Position numbers and translations under genes: made by a program. From contig CABXTC010000005.1 in NCBI GenBank assembly GCA_902515095.1, forward strand, positions 34,666 to 98,665: DNA of 64,000 nt, given 5' to 3'. This DNA is from an uncultured Pelagibacteraceae bacterium. GTDB lineage: Bacteria; Pseudomonadota; Alphaproteobacteria; Pelagibacterales; Pelagibacteraceae. Positions 1-8,470 of this stretch are shown piece by piece. Every line of letters starts with the position of its first letter. Positions within the stretch are counted from its first letter, which is position 1. A model generated the notes under the pieces. It was given only the letters and a program-made list of their open reading frames with translations. It had not been told where the DNA came from and ran no database searches.

Positions 1-175
1 TGCATATTTTAAACAAGGTAAACTAGATCTAAACAAAGAAATAGTTTTATTTTGTGCTGGAGGTATGAGATCAGCTCTTGCAGCAAAATCTTTAAAAGAT
101 ATGGGATTTAAAAAAGTATCTCATATTGATGGAGGTTTTGGCGCACTAAAACAAAGTAAATTTAAAATTACTTAA
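1..175 (+). CDS. Rhodanese-domain protein (3' end only)
   Basis: Only the last 57 codons are inside the window; the gene begins upstream of base 1. The visible part holds the rhodanese active-site loop CAGGMRS, with the catalytic cysteine that carries a persulfide and the arginine that closes the six-residue loop, followed by the typical end of the domain (HIDGGFGALK). Rhodaneses transfer sulfane sulfur from thiosulfate or a persulfide donor to an acceptor; the partner here cannot be told. The stop codon overlaps the end of the convergent isomerase-like gene by four bases. Confidence 0.85.
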   Translation, partial: AYFKQGKLDLNKEIVLFCAGGMRSALAAKSLKDMGFKKVSHIDGGFGALKQSKFKIT

Positions 176-750
176 TTATTTAACTCATCTAAAGCATATT
201 CAAGTCTATCTTGTCCCCAAAATAATTTATTGTTTATCATAAATGTTGGAGCACCAAATATATCATTTTGAAAAGCAATATTTGTTAAATCTTTAAGCTC
301 ATCTTTTATTTTTTGATCTTTTATACCTGACTCAAAATCACTTAATTTTATCTCACATTTTAATAATATATTTTTAATAATCTTTTCTTTTGAAATATCT
401 TCATTTTTTTTCCAATAGGCATCAAAGCATAGATCAAAATATTTATCTCTTCTATCAGGACTCATAAAAAGGTATCCTCTCATGAGATACAAAGAATTAA
501 TTGGAAATCTATCATTCCAAATAAAGTCAATTTTGTTTTTTTTAGCAATTAACATGCAGTCATTTTTCATATTTTTCATTTTTCTCTCATTAAATGCCGG
601 AGCTGTAATGCCCCCCAAATTATGTAATCCACCAAGAAGAATTGCATTGTAATTAAATTTGTCTCTATTATTTAGATTGATAATCTTTTTGTGAGCCAAG
701 AATGAATAAGGACTTATAAAATCAAAATAAAAATTGATTTTTTTATTCAT
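172..750 (-). CDS. 2-hydroxychromene-2-carboxylate isomerase-like protein (DsbA/GST-kappa fold)
   Basis: This 192-residue protein has the layout of the HCCA isomerase / GST-kappa family: an N-terminal thioredoxin-like strand with FDFISPYSFLA (the serine is the usual glutathione-contacting residue), an all-helical insert, and the C-terminal cis-proline segment GAPTFMINNKLFWGQDRLEY. Family members use glutathione to isomerise or reduce aromatic or thiol substrates in the cytoplasm. No naphthalene-type catabolic genes surround it, so the true substrate is unknown and a general glutathione-dependent role is as likely. Its start overlaps the stop of the ABA4-like gene upstream by eight bases, so the two are probably co-transcribed. 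Confidence 0.85.
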   Translation of the reverse strand: MNKKINFYFDFISPYSFLAHKKIINLNNRDKFNYNAILLGGLHNLGGITAPAFNERKMKNMKNDCMLIAKKNKIDFIWNDRFPINSLYLMRGYLFMSPDRRDKYFDLCFDAYWKKNEDISKEKIIKNILLKCEIKLSDFESGIKDQKIKDELKDLTNIAFQNDIFGAPTFMINNKLFWGQDRLEYALDELNN

Positions 751-1216
751 ATAAATTTATGTTTTTGGCGTAGAAAATTCTTATTAACCAGTAGACGAAC
801 AAACCCAAAGGTCCAATTAAATAAGTAATTACAAGAGGTACTGATAATAAAAATTTATTAATCATAAATTTTTGTGAGTCTTTTACTATCCATCCACCCA
901 CAAATAGATTGATAGAAATAAAGTGTATCCAAAACATAATAAGAAAATTTTTATCAGAGAACAAATCAGAGATTTCATCAATACCCATATATAGATTGAA
1001 GTTACCGACAAAATCAAAAGAATTAAGATATGATTTATATAATACAAATATATAGGTGCCTCCAAGAATAAAAATTGGAAATACAGAAGTTACAAAATAC
1101 CTGGCCAAATGAGATCTTGGAAAAAAAATTAAAATTAGCCAAAAGGGCAGAACACCAATATTCACCCAATTGTAGAGCATATCTATTGTAAAATAATTAT
1201 AAATTTCTTCGAGCAT
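743..1216 (-). CDS. ABA4-like (DUF4281) membrane protein
   Basis: A 157-residue integral membrane protein with about four hydrophobic segments. The middle HFISINLFVGGWIVKDSQ and the late LIGPLGLFVYWLIR resemble the conserved core of the ABA4-like / DUF4281 family (charged residues inside the third helix and a GPLG motif in the last). The plant relative takes part in neoxanthin formation; bacterial members have no proven role, so a link to carotenoids or retinal is only inference. It lies upstream of the isomerase-like gene with an eight-base overlap and is divergent from recX with a 28-base gap that must hold both promoters. Confidence 0.65.
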   Translation of the reverse strand: MLEEIYNYFTIDMLYNWVNIGVLPFWLILIFFPRSHLARYFVTSVFPIFILGGTYIFVLYKSYLNSFDFVGNFNLYMGIDEISDLFSDKNFLIMFWIHFISINLFVGGWIVKDSQKFMINKFLLSVPLVITYLIGPLGLFVYWLIRIFYAKNINLYE

Positions 1217-1244
1217 TTATAAATATATTATATTAAATCTGACT

Positions 1245-1808
1245 ATGATTCCTATAAGAAATAAAAAAAAAACTCTAAAAGTCACAGTGGAGGAGATGAG
1301 AAATTTTGCTTATGCATACGTAGAAAAATATGCACCTTCTAAACAACAACTTAAAACTTATTTACTTAAAAAATACTTAAAAACTTCTGTTCCAAATGTA
1401 AAAAAGCAAGATGTTAATAATTTGATTGATATTGTTCTCTCAGATTTAGAAAAAAACAAATTTATAAACGATAAATTTTATTCTACTAGCAAAGCAAAAA
1501 GTATGATTCAAAGAGGAAGTTCAATAAATAAAATTAGAAATTATTTATTAAGCAAAGGAATTAATAATCAATATATTAAGGAAACTTTAGAAAAAATTCA
1601 TGACGAAAATTCTGATCAAGATTTTTTTTCAGCAATAAAGTTGTGCAAAAAGAAAAGAATTGGTCCTGCACGAACAGAAGATAATAGACCTTTGTTTTAT
1701 AAAAAAGATATATCATTATTGGCTAGAAATGGATTTGATTTTGAAACTTCAAAAAAAGTAATGGAAATCGAAAAAGATGATTATGAAAAAATTATCCGGC
1801 TACTTTAA
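1245..1808 (+). CDS. recX: RecX-family regulatory protein
   Basis: A 187-residue basic protein made of repeated three-helix units typical of RecX: LKTYLLKKYLKTS near residues 38-50, then NLIDIVLSDLEKNKFINDKFYSTSKA, MIQRGSSINKIRNYLLSKGI and a C-terminal LLARNGFDFETSKKVM unit. RecX binds RecA filaments and limits recombinase activity. recA is not in this window, so the gene stands apart from its usual partner. The start is the ATG just after the divergent ABA4-like gene; the 3' end overlaps a small convergent gene by nine bases. Confidence 0.8.
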   Translation: MIPIRNKKKTLKVTVEEMRNFAYAYVEKYAPSKQQLKTYLLKKYLKTSVPNVKKQDVNNLIDIVLSDLEKNKFINDKFYSTSKAKSMIQRGSSINKIRNYLLSKGINNQYIKETLEKIHDENSDQDFFSAIKLCKKKRIGPARTEDNRPLFYKKDISLLARNGFDFETSKKVMEIEKDDYEKIIRLL

Positions 1809-1943
1809 GTTATTCTTTTTATTTTCTTTAGCTAAATAGTCTATTTTATTTTTAATATAATTTCTTACAAATACAAAAATCAATAAACCAAAAATTGAGA
1901 CTGAAACTATAATTATTAAAATAATTCTTAATTGTTCATCCAT
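1800..1943 (-). CDS. Small single-helix membrane protein, 47 aa
   Basis: The start ATG shares one base with the TAA stop of cysQ (TAATG), a classic translational-coupling junction. The product begins MDEQLR, has one hydrophobic helix of about 22 residues (ILIIIVSVSIFGLLIFVFV) and ends in a lysine/asparagine-rich cytoplasmic tail (RNYIKNKIDYLAKENKKN). The arrangement predicts a bitopic inner-membrane protein. I recognise no family. The coupling and the clean helix-plus-basic-tail composition are the reasons for calling it; without homologues it remains a prediction. Confidence 0.6.
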   Translation of the reverse strand: MDEQLRIILIIIVSVSIFGLLIFVFVRNYIKNKIDYLAKENKKNNLK

Positions 1944-2716
1944 TATACGATATTTTTACTTTTTAAAATTAAACTTGGATTTTTAAAATCTTTTTTTCCA
2001 TATAAGATTTCTTTATTTTCAAAATCAGTAATGCTTCCACCAGAATGTTTTAAAATTGCATGTCCAGCAGCTATATCCCATTCTGAAGCCCTAGGTTCTG
2101 CTACATATCCATCATATTCTCCTGTAGCAACAACACAAAATTTTAAAGAACTTTTCATTCTCACAAACTTTTTAACTTTTAGTTTCTTGTATATCTCGTT
2201 GATCTCTGGTTTAATTTTATTTGAGTAAGATACAAACTTAATCTCATTTTTATCAAAATTTTTAGAGTGACTCAATTTAATAGATTTTCCATTAATCAAT
2301 TCAAAAGAGAAATCATCTCCATAAGAATAAAACATTCTTTTTTTTGCAGGAGCATAAATTAGTCCGGCTACAGGTCTTTTTTTAATTATTAATCCTGCAT
2401 TAATTGTAAATTCATCAAGGTCATTTATATAGTCATAGGTTCCATCAATTGGATCGATTAACCAGAAATTTTCTAGGTTACTGCGTGATTTATTTTCTGA
2501 TGTTTCTTCTGAAACTATTGGAATATTTGGTGTTAGTTCATAAATTTTTTTAGTTAAAATTTTATTAACCTCTAAGTCACCATTACTTACAGGAGTATTG
2601 TCGGATTTAATCTCCTTAATAAGACCCTGCTCTCTAAGAGTTAATGAAACTTTTCCAGCATCTAAGAAGGTTTTAATTAAATCTTCGACAATTTTTTTAA
2701 TATCACTTTGGATCAT
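1943..2716 (-). CDS. cysQ: 3'(2'),5'-bisphosphate nucleotidase / inositol monophosphatase family (CysQ)
   Basis: A 257-residue member of the Mg-dependent phosphatase superfamily. It shows the metal-site glutamates in IVSEETSE (about residue 70), the signature WLIDPIDGTYDYI (about 85-98) and the C-terminal SEWDIAAGHAILKHSGG box. The DGTYDYI form, with family length, fits CysQ, which removes the 3' phosphate of PAP made during sulfate activation or phosphopantetheinyl transfer, better than inositol monophosphatase. It is the middle gene of three overlapping minus-strand genes: the DUF3553-like gene overlaps its start and the 47-residue membrane protein is coupled to its stop. Confidence 0.85.
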   Translation of the reverse strand: MIQSDIKKIVEDLIKTFLDAGKVSLTLREQGLIKEIKSDNTPVSNGDLEVNKILTKKIYELTPNIPIVSEETSENKSRSNLENFWLIDPIDGTYDYINDLDEFTINAGLIIKKRPVAGLIYAPAKKRMFYSYGDDFSFELINGKSIKLSHSKNFDKNEIKFVSYSNKIKPEINEIYKKLKVKKFVRMKSSLKFCVVATGEYDGYVAEPRASEWDIAAGHAILKHSGGSITDFENKEILYGKKDFKNPSLILKSKNIV

Positions 2717-2879
2717 TTATTTTTTTTAATTCTATGTTTTCAGCGTTTATCACTTTTTTACCAGCATTTTCAAAATTAACTGTTACTTTACCTTTAATAA
2801 TTGATTGTATCTGTCCAATTCCCCAATCTTTTTGCGCTGGATTGAAAACTTTGTCACCTGGTTCATAATCAAAAATCAT
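2703..2879 (-). CDS. DUF3553-like small protein, 58 aa
   Basis: The frame encodes [20 protein letters not shown] followed by a compact beta-rich segment ([22 protein letters not shown]) and a short polar tail. The pattern of G-D-x-V near the start, then WGxGQIQS and VTVNFExAGKK, is that of the DUF3553 / CarD-N-like small barrel domain found in many alphaproteobacteria. Function unknown; the fold could bind nucleic acid or protein. The 3' end overlaps the cysQ start by 14 bases in another frame, so the two are co-transcribed and probably coupled. mnmA starts 41 bases away, divergent. Confidence 0.7.
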   Translation of the reverse strand: MIFDYEPGDKVFNPAQKDWGIGQIQSIIKGKVTVNFENAGKKVINAENIELKKINDPK

Positions 2880-2920
2880 TTAATTTAATTTATATTAGAA
2901 ATAAGTATAAATACCATCAA

Positions 2921-4039
2921 ATGAATAATAATTTGAATTCTATTGGATTAAAAAAAAAACCTTCAGAAACAACAGTAGTTGTCGCCATGTCAGGAGGTGT
3001 TGACTCATCTACAGTAGCTGGAATGATGAAAAAAGAGGGCTATAAAGTTATTGGCATAACATTAAAGCTTTATGATGACGGAAAAGAAGTTGTTGCATCA
3101 AAACAATGTTGCTCTGGACAGGATATAATGGATGCAAAAAGAGTTGCCCAAAAATTAAATATTGATCATAAGATTCTTTATTTTCAAAATAAATTTAAAC
3201 AAGGCGTTATTGATAATTTTGTTGATAGTTATCTTAAAGGTGAGACCCCAATTCCATGTGTACAATGTAATCAAACAGTAAAATTTAAGGATCTATTTGA
3301 AGTATCTAAAGATTTGAAAGCTGACGCTTTAATTACAGGTCATTATGTAAAAAGTATTACAACAAATAATGTAACAAATATGTATCAAGCTATTGATCAA
3401 AATAGAGATCAAAGTTATTTTTTATTTAACACCTCAAGAGATCAATTAAACTATTTAAGATTTCCATTGGGTGGAATGCTTAAAGATGAAACAAGATCAA
3501 TTGCAAAAAAATTGAATTTAAATGTTGCGGCTAAGCCAGATAGTCAAGATATTTGCTTTGTACCTAATGGTGATTATGCTTCAGTGATTCAAAAATTTAA
3601 GCCTGGCTCGTTTAAAAAAGGAAATATTAAAAATTTAGATGGAGCTGTAATAGGAGTTCATGATGGGATCATCAACTTTACTATTGGTCAAAGAAAAGGA
3701 ATTAAAGTTTCAGATAAAGAAGCCTTATATGTAGTAAGAATTGATGCAGAGAAAAATGAAATAATTGTAGGACCAAGGGAAAAAATTGGAAAAAAGGATA
3801 TTGAACTTAACAATCTGAATATTCTCGCAGATAAAGATGAATTCAAAGATGATCTTCTTGTAAAAGTGAGATCCACAGGAAAACTTCTTAAAGGTAAAGT
3901 TAATTTGAAAAAAGATAATACAGCTTTAGTAAATTTAGAGGATTCTGAGGATGGAATTTCTCCAGGACAAGCTTGTGTTTTTTATAACAAAGATAAATTT
4001 GGTCTTAAAGTTTTGGGTGGTGGTTGGATTAAAAATTAA
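2921..4039 (+). CDS. mnmA: tRNA-specific 2-thiouridylase MnmA
   Basis: A 372-residue enzyme that uses ATP and a persulfide relay to convert U34 to 2-thiouridine in the tRNAs for Lys, Glu and Gln. The PP-loop SGGVDSS is at residues 24-30; the nucleophile is probably Cys116 in [11 protein letters not shown] and the second catalytic cysteine Cys212 in [14 protein letters not shown] marks the central domain. Length and order match the family. The start ATG leaves a 41-base divergent gap to the DUF3553-like gene. The stop region overlaps the convergent membrane-protein gene by 11 bases. Confidence 0.97.
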   Translation: MNNNLNSIGLKKKPSETTVVVAMSGGVDSSTVAGMMKKEGYKVIGITLKLYDDGKEVVASKQCCSGQDIMDAKRVAQKLNIDHKILYFQNKFKQGVIDNFVDSYLKGETPIPCVQCNQTVKFKDLFEVSKDLKADALITGHYVKSITTNNVTNMYQAIDQNRDQSYFLFNTSRDQLNYLRFPLGGMLKDETRSIAKKLNLNVAAKPDSQDICFVPNGDYASVIQKFKPGSFKKGNIKNLDGAVIGVHDGIINFTIGQRKGIKVSDKEALYVVRIDAEKNEIIVGPREKIGKKDIELNNLNILADKDEFKDDLLVKVRSTGKLLKGKVNLKKDNTALVNLEDSEDGISPGQACVFYNKDKFGLKVLGGGWIKN

Positions 4040-4742
4040 TTTGTTTTTTCCACATAAAAAAAGTTAATAAATAAAAAGAAATCACGCCTATAAAATAATC
4101 CCATTCAAGTGCATGTTTTAAAAACTTTAAATTAAAACCAAAGAAATCATCACCAGGTAAACTTATGATTGGTATACTTATAGCAGCCACAACTATGAGC
4201 AAAGAAACCAAATATAATTTTAGCCTTAAAATATTACTGTTTATAAATTCACCTATTTTTTCCTTAAATGAAAATAAGGCTGCAACCAAGTAAGCTTGTG
4301 CAACAATTTCAAAAACTATAAAGGTAAACATGATTACTCTTCTAAAAAGTTTATAAAGATCGTTATCGAATTTGACTCCTAAAAAAATTGCATGGACAGT
4401 TAATGCTAGTGCAGAAGCAACACCAAAAAAAACTATTTTTTTTTTGTGTTTGTGATTAGGTTCAAAAAATTCAATTATTTTTTTATTAGACAACCAGTAT
4501 ATTATTAAAAGGTAAGAGGTTAAAAACATTGCAGGTTTAAATATTAAATAAGTAGGGAAATATCTTGCTGTTCTACTGATTGAAACTCCTCCATCAATAT
4601 ATGGGAATGGCATGAATATCCTGTATTGAGATTCAATAAGTGAATGAAATTGTGTAGTTATTAAGAGACAGGCATTAACTGCAACAAATGGAACTATAAA
4701 AATCCATATACTAATGGATCTTGCCTTTTCAATTGAACTCAT
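4029..4742 (-). CDS. Uncharacterised polytopic membrane protein
   Basis: The product has 237 residues from the ATG chosen here (a TTG lies just one codon upstream) and about six hydrophobic helices. A conserved-looking extracytoplasmic segment, [19 protein letters not shown], follows the first helix and an acidic-aromatic [13 protein letters not shown] precedes the end. This layout (short loop with a PYIDGG-type motif, then five helices) faintly recalls Frag1/DRAM/Sfk1-type proteins, but I cannot assign it with confidence. Its 3' end runs 11 bases into mnmA. It follows the 27-residue basic peptide gene by six bases and is probably on the same transcript. Confidence 0.72.
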   Translation of the reverse strand: MSSIEKARSISIWIFIVPFVAVNACLLITTQFHSLIESQYRIFMPFPYIDGGVSISRTARYFPTYLIFKPAMFLTSYLLIIYWLSNKKIIEFFEPNHKHKKKIVFFGVASALALTVHAIFLGVKFDNDLYKLFRRVIMFTFIVFEIVAQAYLVAALFSFKEKIGEFINSNILRLKLYLVSLLIVVAAISIPIISLPGDDFFGFNLKFLKHALEWDYFIGVISFYLLTFFMWKKQINF

Positions 4743-4748
4743 CAAGAA

Positions 4749-4832
4749 CTATTTCTTTTTATTTTTTTTTCTAGCTCTTCTTTTCTTAGACCCCATTTTT
4801 CTTCGGCCTCGGTGTTTCTTTGGGTAACCCAT
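4749..4832 (-). CDS. 27-residue highly basic peptide, ribosome-associated candidate
   Basis: Product MGYPKKHRGRRKMGSKKRRA followed by RKKNKKK: 17 of 27 residues are lysine, arginine or histidine and there are no acidic residues. A good Shine-Dalgarno (AAAGGA, five bases before the ATG on the minus strand) and a TATAAC box further upstream support expression. Short peptides of this composition are usually rRNA-binding (bTHX, bS22 or AURKAIP1/COX24-like); GSKKRR followed by a lysine run is suggestive but no assignment is possible by eye. It sits between the divergent metC-like gene and the membrane protein gene. Confidence 0.55.
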   Translation of the reverse strand: MGYPKKHRGRRKMGSKKRRARKKNKKK

Positions 4833-4907
4833 TATTTCCTTTAGTTATAATTTAATTGAAATTATTGGTGGGATATAGCATTGTCCTTTAAAGTTATCAA
4901 TTTTTTT

Positions 4908-6083
4908 ATGACCAAATCATTTAAGACTTTTTTAAAACATACTGCAAAAGATTTTCACAATCAGTCAGTAAATCCTCCAGTTGTAAGAGCCTCGACAATA
5001 ATATTTAAGTCAATGAAAGATATAAGAAAGACACAAGCTAAGGCTAAAAAAAACCCAATAGGTGGTCATTATGACTACGGTCGCCAAGGAACCTCCACAA
5101 CTTATATTTTGCAAAAAATTTTAACTAAACTTGAGGAAAGCTACCATGTTTTTACAACACCAACAGGTTTTGGATCAGTTTTTTTAGCAATATTCAGTGT
5201 TACACGCCCTGGAGATGAAATTATAGTAGCAGATCCAGTCTATAGTCCAACAAGATTATTTACAGAAAAATTTTTAAAAGAATTTAATATTAAAACAATT
5301 TTTTATAATCCTACTAACCTAAAAACATTGGAAAAAAATATAACAAAAAAAACAAAGTTAATATTTGTTGAGAATCCCGGAAGTAATACATTTGATTTTC
5401 AAGATCTTGGAAAAATTGTATCAATTGCAAAGAAAAATAAGATTTTAACAGCAATAGATAATACCTGGGGAACTCCATATTTTTTAAAACCAATTAAACT
5501 TGGATTTGATATGGCCATTGTATCAGCAACAAAATATTATTCTGGTCATTCAGATGTCATGGGTGGAAGTTTAGCGGTAAATAAAAAAGTTTTTCCAAAA
5601 GTTTATAATGCTGAGAGAATAACAGGTTTGAGATTAGGACCAGATGATGCTTATTTAATCACAAGAGGTTTGAGAACTTTAGATGTCAGACTAGATCGTC
5701 ATAGAGAAAATGCAAATAAAGTTGCGGCATTTTTATCAAGAAATAGGAAATTTAAATTGTTATATCCTTTCAAAAAAGACTCTATTAATTTTAGAATGTG
5801 GAAAAAATATTACTCAGGTGCTTCAGGTTTAATGGGTTTAAAAATAAAATCTAAAAATATTAACTCTGTAAGAAAATTTGTAAATTCACTTAAATTATTT
5901 GGCTATGGCTATAGTTGGGGTGGTTTTGAGAGTTTAGTTTTACATCAAGAATTTAGAGAAACAGGAAAAAGAAAATATATGCATTTAGCAAAAGATGAAC
6001 ACTTAGTTAGGTTTCATATAGGTCTTGAAGATCCTAACGACCTTATCGCTGATATTAAGCAAGCTCTTAAACATTTAAAATAA
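4908..6083 (+). CDS. metC: Cystathionine beta-lyase-type PLP enzyme
   Basis: A 391-residue member of the Cys/Met metabolism PLP family (gamma family). Visible are HYDYGRQGTSTTYILQ near the N-terminus (phosphate-binding Tyr and Arg), the AIDNTWGTPYF aspartate that contacts the pyridine ring, and the PLP lysine in SATKYYSGHSDVMGGS. The pattern, including WGGFESL near the end, fits cystathionine beta-lyase (cystathionine to homocysteine, pyruvate and ammonia), though closely related lyases cannot be excluded. I prefer the ATG at 4908 over a TTG nine codons upstream because the extra residues are hydrophobic and unlike the family start. The next gene follows after four bases. Confidence 0.85.
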   Translation: MTKSFKTFLKHTAKDFHNQSVNPPVVRASTIIFKSMKDIRKTQAKAKKNPIGGHYDYGRQGTSTTYILQKILTKLEESYHVFTTPTGFGSVFLAIFSVTRPGDEIIVADPVYSPTRLFTEKFLKEFNIKTIFYNPTNLKTLEKNITKKTKLIFVENPGSNTFDFQDLGKIVSIAKKNKILTAIDNTWGTPYFLKPIKLGFDMAIVSATKYYSGHSDVMGGSLAVNKKVFPKVYNAERITGLRLGPDDAYLITRGLRTLDVRLDRHRENANKVAAFLSRNRKFKLLYPFKKDSINFRMWKKYYSGASGLMGLKIKSKNINSVRKFVNSLKLFGYGYSWGGFESLVLHQEFRETGKRKYMHLAKDEHLVRFHIGLEDPNDLIADIKQALKHLK

Positions 6084-6087
6084 ACAC

Positions 6088-7308
6088 ATGTCCTCTGAAA
6101 AATTTATAAGAAATAATACTGCTTTAATCACTCTAATTGCTGCCAGCTTAGTGGTCTTGATTTCATTAGGAGTAAGACAAACTTTTGGAATGTTTTTTAT
6201 GGACTTTAAAGATGACTTAGGAATTTCTTTAACCCAATCAGGATTATCAATTGGAATCCAAATGTTAATGTGGGGATTGACAGGACCTATATTTGGTGCA
6301 ATTGCCGACAAGTATGGTGGACATAAAGCGATTGCATTGGCATTTGTTTTTTTTATAGTTGGTGTCTATTTTTTATATGCAGGGCCAAATACTGGAATTT
6401 TTTTTCAAATAGATATGGGTGTTTTAATTGGAATTGGTTTAGGGGGAACAGCAATTAGTATCCCAATGTCGATAGTTGGAAAGCACTTTCCATTATCAAA
6501 TAGAACAATTGCAATGAGTATAGTTACAGCAGTTGGATCTTTTGGATATTTTTTATCTCCAATATTAACTCAATATTCTTTAACAGAAAATGGTTGGCAG
6601 ACAACTTTATTATCATTTCTGGTAGCTTTAGTTATTGGATTAGGCATTTCATTTTTTGTTAGATCACCTTCATTAGAACAAACCATTGAAAAACCAAATA
6701 CTCAAAGTTTATCTGATGCTGTTAAAGAGGCGTTTGGAACAAAAAGTTATATCTTATTAGTGTCAGGTTTTTTTGTTTGTGGTTTTCATATAACTTTAGT
6801 AGGCACACATGTTCCTACCTACGTAATTGATCGTGGATTAGAAAGCTGGACTGCTGCAGCAATTTTATCATTAATTGGACTATTTAACATTTTTGGATCT
6901 CTTACTAGCGGTTATCTATCAACTAAAATGAGTAAAAAGATAATATTAAGTGCTATTTATAGTTTAAGAGGTTTATCAATTATCTTATTCATATTTTTAC
7001 CAGCTAGTAATATTAACTCATTTATTTTTGGAGCAAGTTTTGGTTTTTTATGGTTATCAACTGTACCTGCAACAAGTGGAATTGTTGCACATATGTTTGG
7101 CACTAAATACTTAGGACTTTTATATGGTATCGTATTTTTAAGTCATCAAATTGGATCGTTTTTTGGAGCATATCTTGGAGGTTTATTTCACGATCTTTAT
7201 GGGTCATATGATTACGCGTGGTATTTAGCAATTGCTTTATCTGTCTTTGCAGCAATAATTCATTTACCAATAAAAGAACAACCAGTTATGAGATTGAAAA
7301 CAGAATAA
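6088..7308 (+). CDS. MFS transporter, monocarboxylate/OFA-like
   Basis: A 406-residue carrier with 12 predicted helices. The inter-helix loop GAIADKYGGHKAIA after helix 2 is the MFS signature (G-x3-D-x-x-G-x-R/K type). The N-terminal GVRQTFGMFFMDFKDDLGIS and the GxGLGGTAISIPMSIVGKHF region resemble the OFA / monocarboxylate branch. The substrate is unknown; co-transcription with a cystathionine beta-lyase-like gene (four bases upstream) and pabB (one base downstream) gives no clear hint and may only reflect genome compaction. Confidence 0.88.
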   Translation: MSSEKFIRNNTALITLIAASLVVLISLGVRQTFGMFFMDFKDDLGISLTQSGLSIGIQMLMWGLTGPIFGAIADKYGGHKAIALAFVFFIVGVYFLYAGPNTGIFFQIDMGVLIGIGLGGTAISIPMSIVGKHFPLSNRTIAMSIVTAVGSFGYFLSPILTQYSLTENGWQTTLLSFLVALVIGLGISFFVRSPSLEQTIEKPNTQSLSDAVKEAFGTKSYILLVSGFFVCGFHITLVGTHVPTYVIDRGLESWTAAAILSLIGLFNIFGSLTSGYLSTKMSKKIILSAIYSLRGLSIILFIFLPASNINSFIFGASFGFLWLSTVPATSGIVAHMFGTKYLGLLYGIVFLSHQIGSFFGAYLGGLFHDLYGSYDYAWYLAIALSVFAAIIHLPIKEQPVMRLKTE

Positions 7309-7309
7309 A

Positions 7310-8470
7310 TTGAGTAAAGAAAATCAACTTAAAGAGATACATACATCAGGTAAAGCTTACGCCATATATAAATCAATAAATGGGTTTGATTTATATACTG
7401 ACTTTTCAAAAAAGATTACTTTAAATAACAAAAATGTTTCTAGTTTTTTAAACAAGAAAAGAATTAGTAAAAAACCTCAAGACACAGATTTATTTATTGG
7501 TTTTTTTGGATATGAATTATTAAATAATTTAATTGGAATTAAAGTTCCAAAACAAAAAAGTACGAATTTTCCAAAAGGAATATTCTATAAACCAGAAAAA
7601 AAAATAAGCTATTCTAACAATCTAGTCAATTATAGGATTGATAAAATCAGACTGAAAAAAAAATTTAAGATTAATATTAATAGAAAATCCTACACAAAAA
7701 TTTTTGATAAATTTAAAAAAAAAATCAAAAGTGGCGAAACTTACCAAATTAAGATCTGCACAAAATATAAACTCAAATCTGCAATTGACCCATTAGATTT
7801 TTTTTGTAGACTTTCAAAAACAAATTTAGCTCCTGAAGCTTTTATGATCAGAGATAAAGATTATTCGATTATAAGCTGTTCCCCTGAAAACTTGATCACT
7901 AAAAAGGGTTCTTTAATTACTACCAAACCTATAGCTGGGACAGTTAGAAAAAATAAAAGAATGAATAAAATTAAAGCCTTAAGTTATTTTAGAAATAATA
8001 TTAAAGAAACTAAAGAGCACAATATGATCGTAGATATGGAAAGAAGTGATATGTCTAGGATATGTAAAGTTGGAACTGTTAAATTGATAAAACAGAAAGC
8101 TGTCGAGGAATATAAAGACCTTTTTCATTATGTTAGTTTAATCAAAGGTAAAATTAAAAATAATATTAATAATATAGATATAATTAAAGCAATGATGCCG
8201 GGTGGATCAGTAATAGGTTGCCCTAAGATTAGCACACTCAATCTTCTTAATAATCAAGAAAAAGAAAATAGAAATATTTACACAGGAAGCTTTGGATATC
8301 TAAAGTTTAATGGAGATATGAAGTTCAATATAATTATTAGGTCAATATTAAATTATAAAGATATTTCTGAAATCTCAGTAGCATCCGGTGTTGTTGTTGA
8401 TAGTAATGCAAAACATGAATTTGGAGAAAATTTTATTAAAGCAAAAGCATTAATTGATCTCTTTAAATGA
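7310..8470 (+). CDS. pabB: Aminodeoxychorismate synthase component I (PabB)
   Basis: A 386-residue chorismate-binding enzyme that, with PabA, makes 4-amino-4-deoxychorismate for folate. Family motifs visible are SCSPENLI, EHNMIVDMERSDMSRI, MMPGGSVIGCPKI and the final EFGENFIKAKALI. The substrate motif is PIAGT (residues 207-211), where E. coli PabB has PIKGT and TrpE has PIAGT, so anthranilate synthase is the alternative. The following pabA and pabC genes and the lack of the N-terminal tryptophan-feedback region argue for PabB. The start is TTG; no ATG lies nearby. It overlaps pabA by four bases (ATGA). Confidence 0.85.
   Translation: MSKENQLKEIHTSGKAYAIYKSINGFDLYTDFSKKITLNNKNVSSFLNKKRISKKPQDTDLFIGFFGYELLNNLIGIKVPKQKSTNFPKGIFYKPEKKISYSNNLVNYRIDKIRLKKKFKININRKSYTKIFDKFKKKIKSGETYQIKICTKYKLKSAIDPLDFFCRLSKTNLAPEAFMIRDKDYSIISCSPENLITKKGSLITTKPIAGTVRKNKRMNKIKALSYFRNNIKETKEHNMIVDMERSDMSRICKVGTVKLIKQKAVEEYKDLFHYVSLIKGKIKNNINNIDIIKAMMPGGSVIGCPKISTLNLLNNQEKENRNIYTGSFGYLKFNGDMKFNIIIRSILNYKDISEISVASGVVVDSNAKHEFGENFIKAKALIDLFK

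Noticed and set aside
1932..2228. Plus-strand open frame of 98 codons opposite cysQ
   Set aside because: It lies entirely on the antisense strand of a well-supported gene, has a serine/phenylalanine-rich shadow composition and no domain.
4833..4907. A possible SAM riboswitch before the metC-like gene
   Set aside because: SAR11 genomes carry SAM-V type elements, so I looked for one, but the 75-base gap shows none of the expected conserved core or pseudoknot arms.
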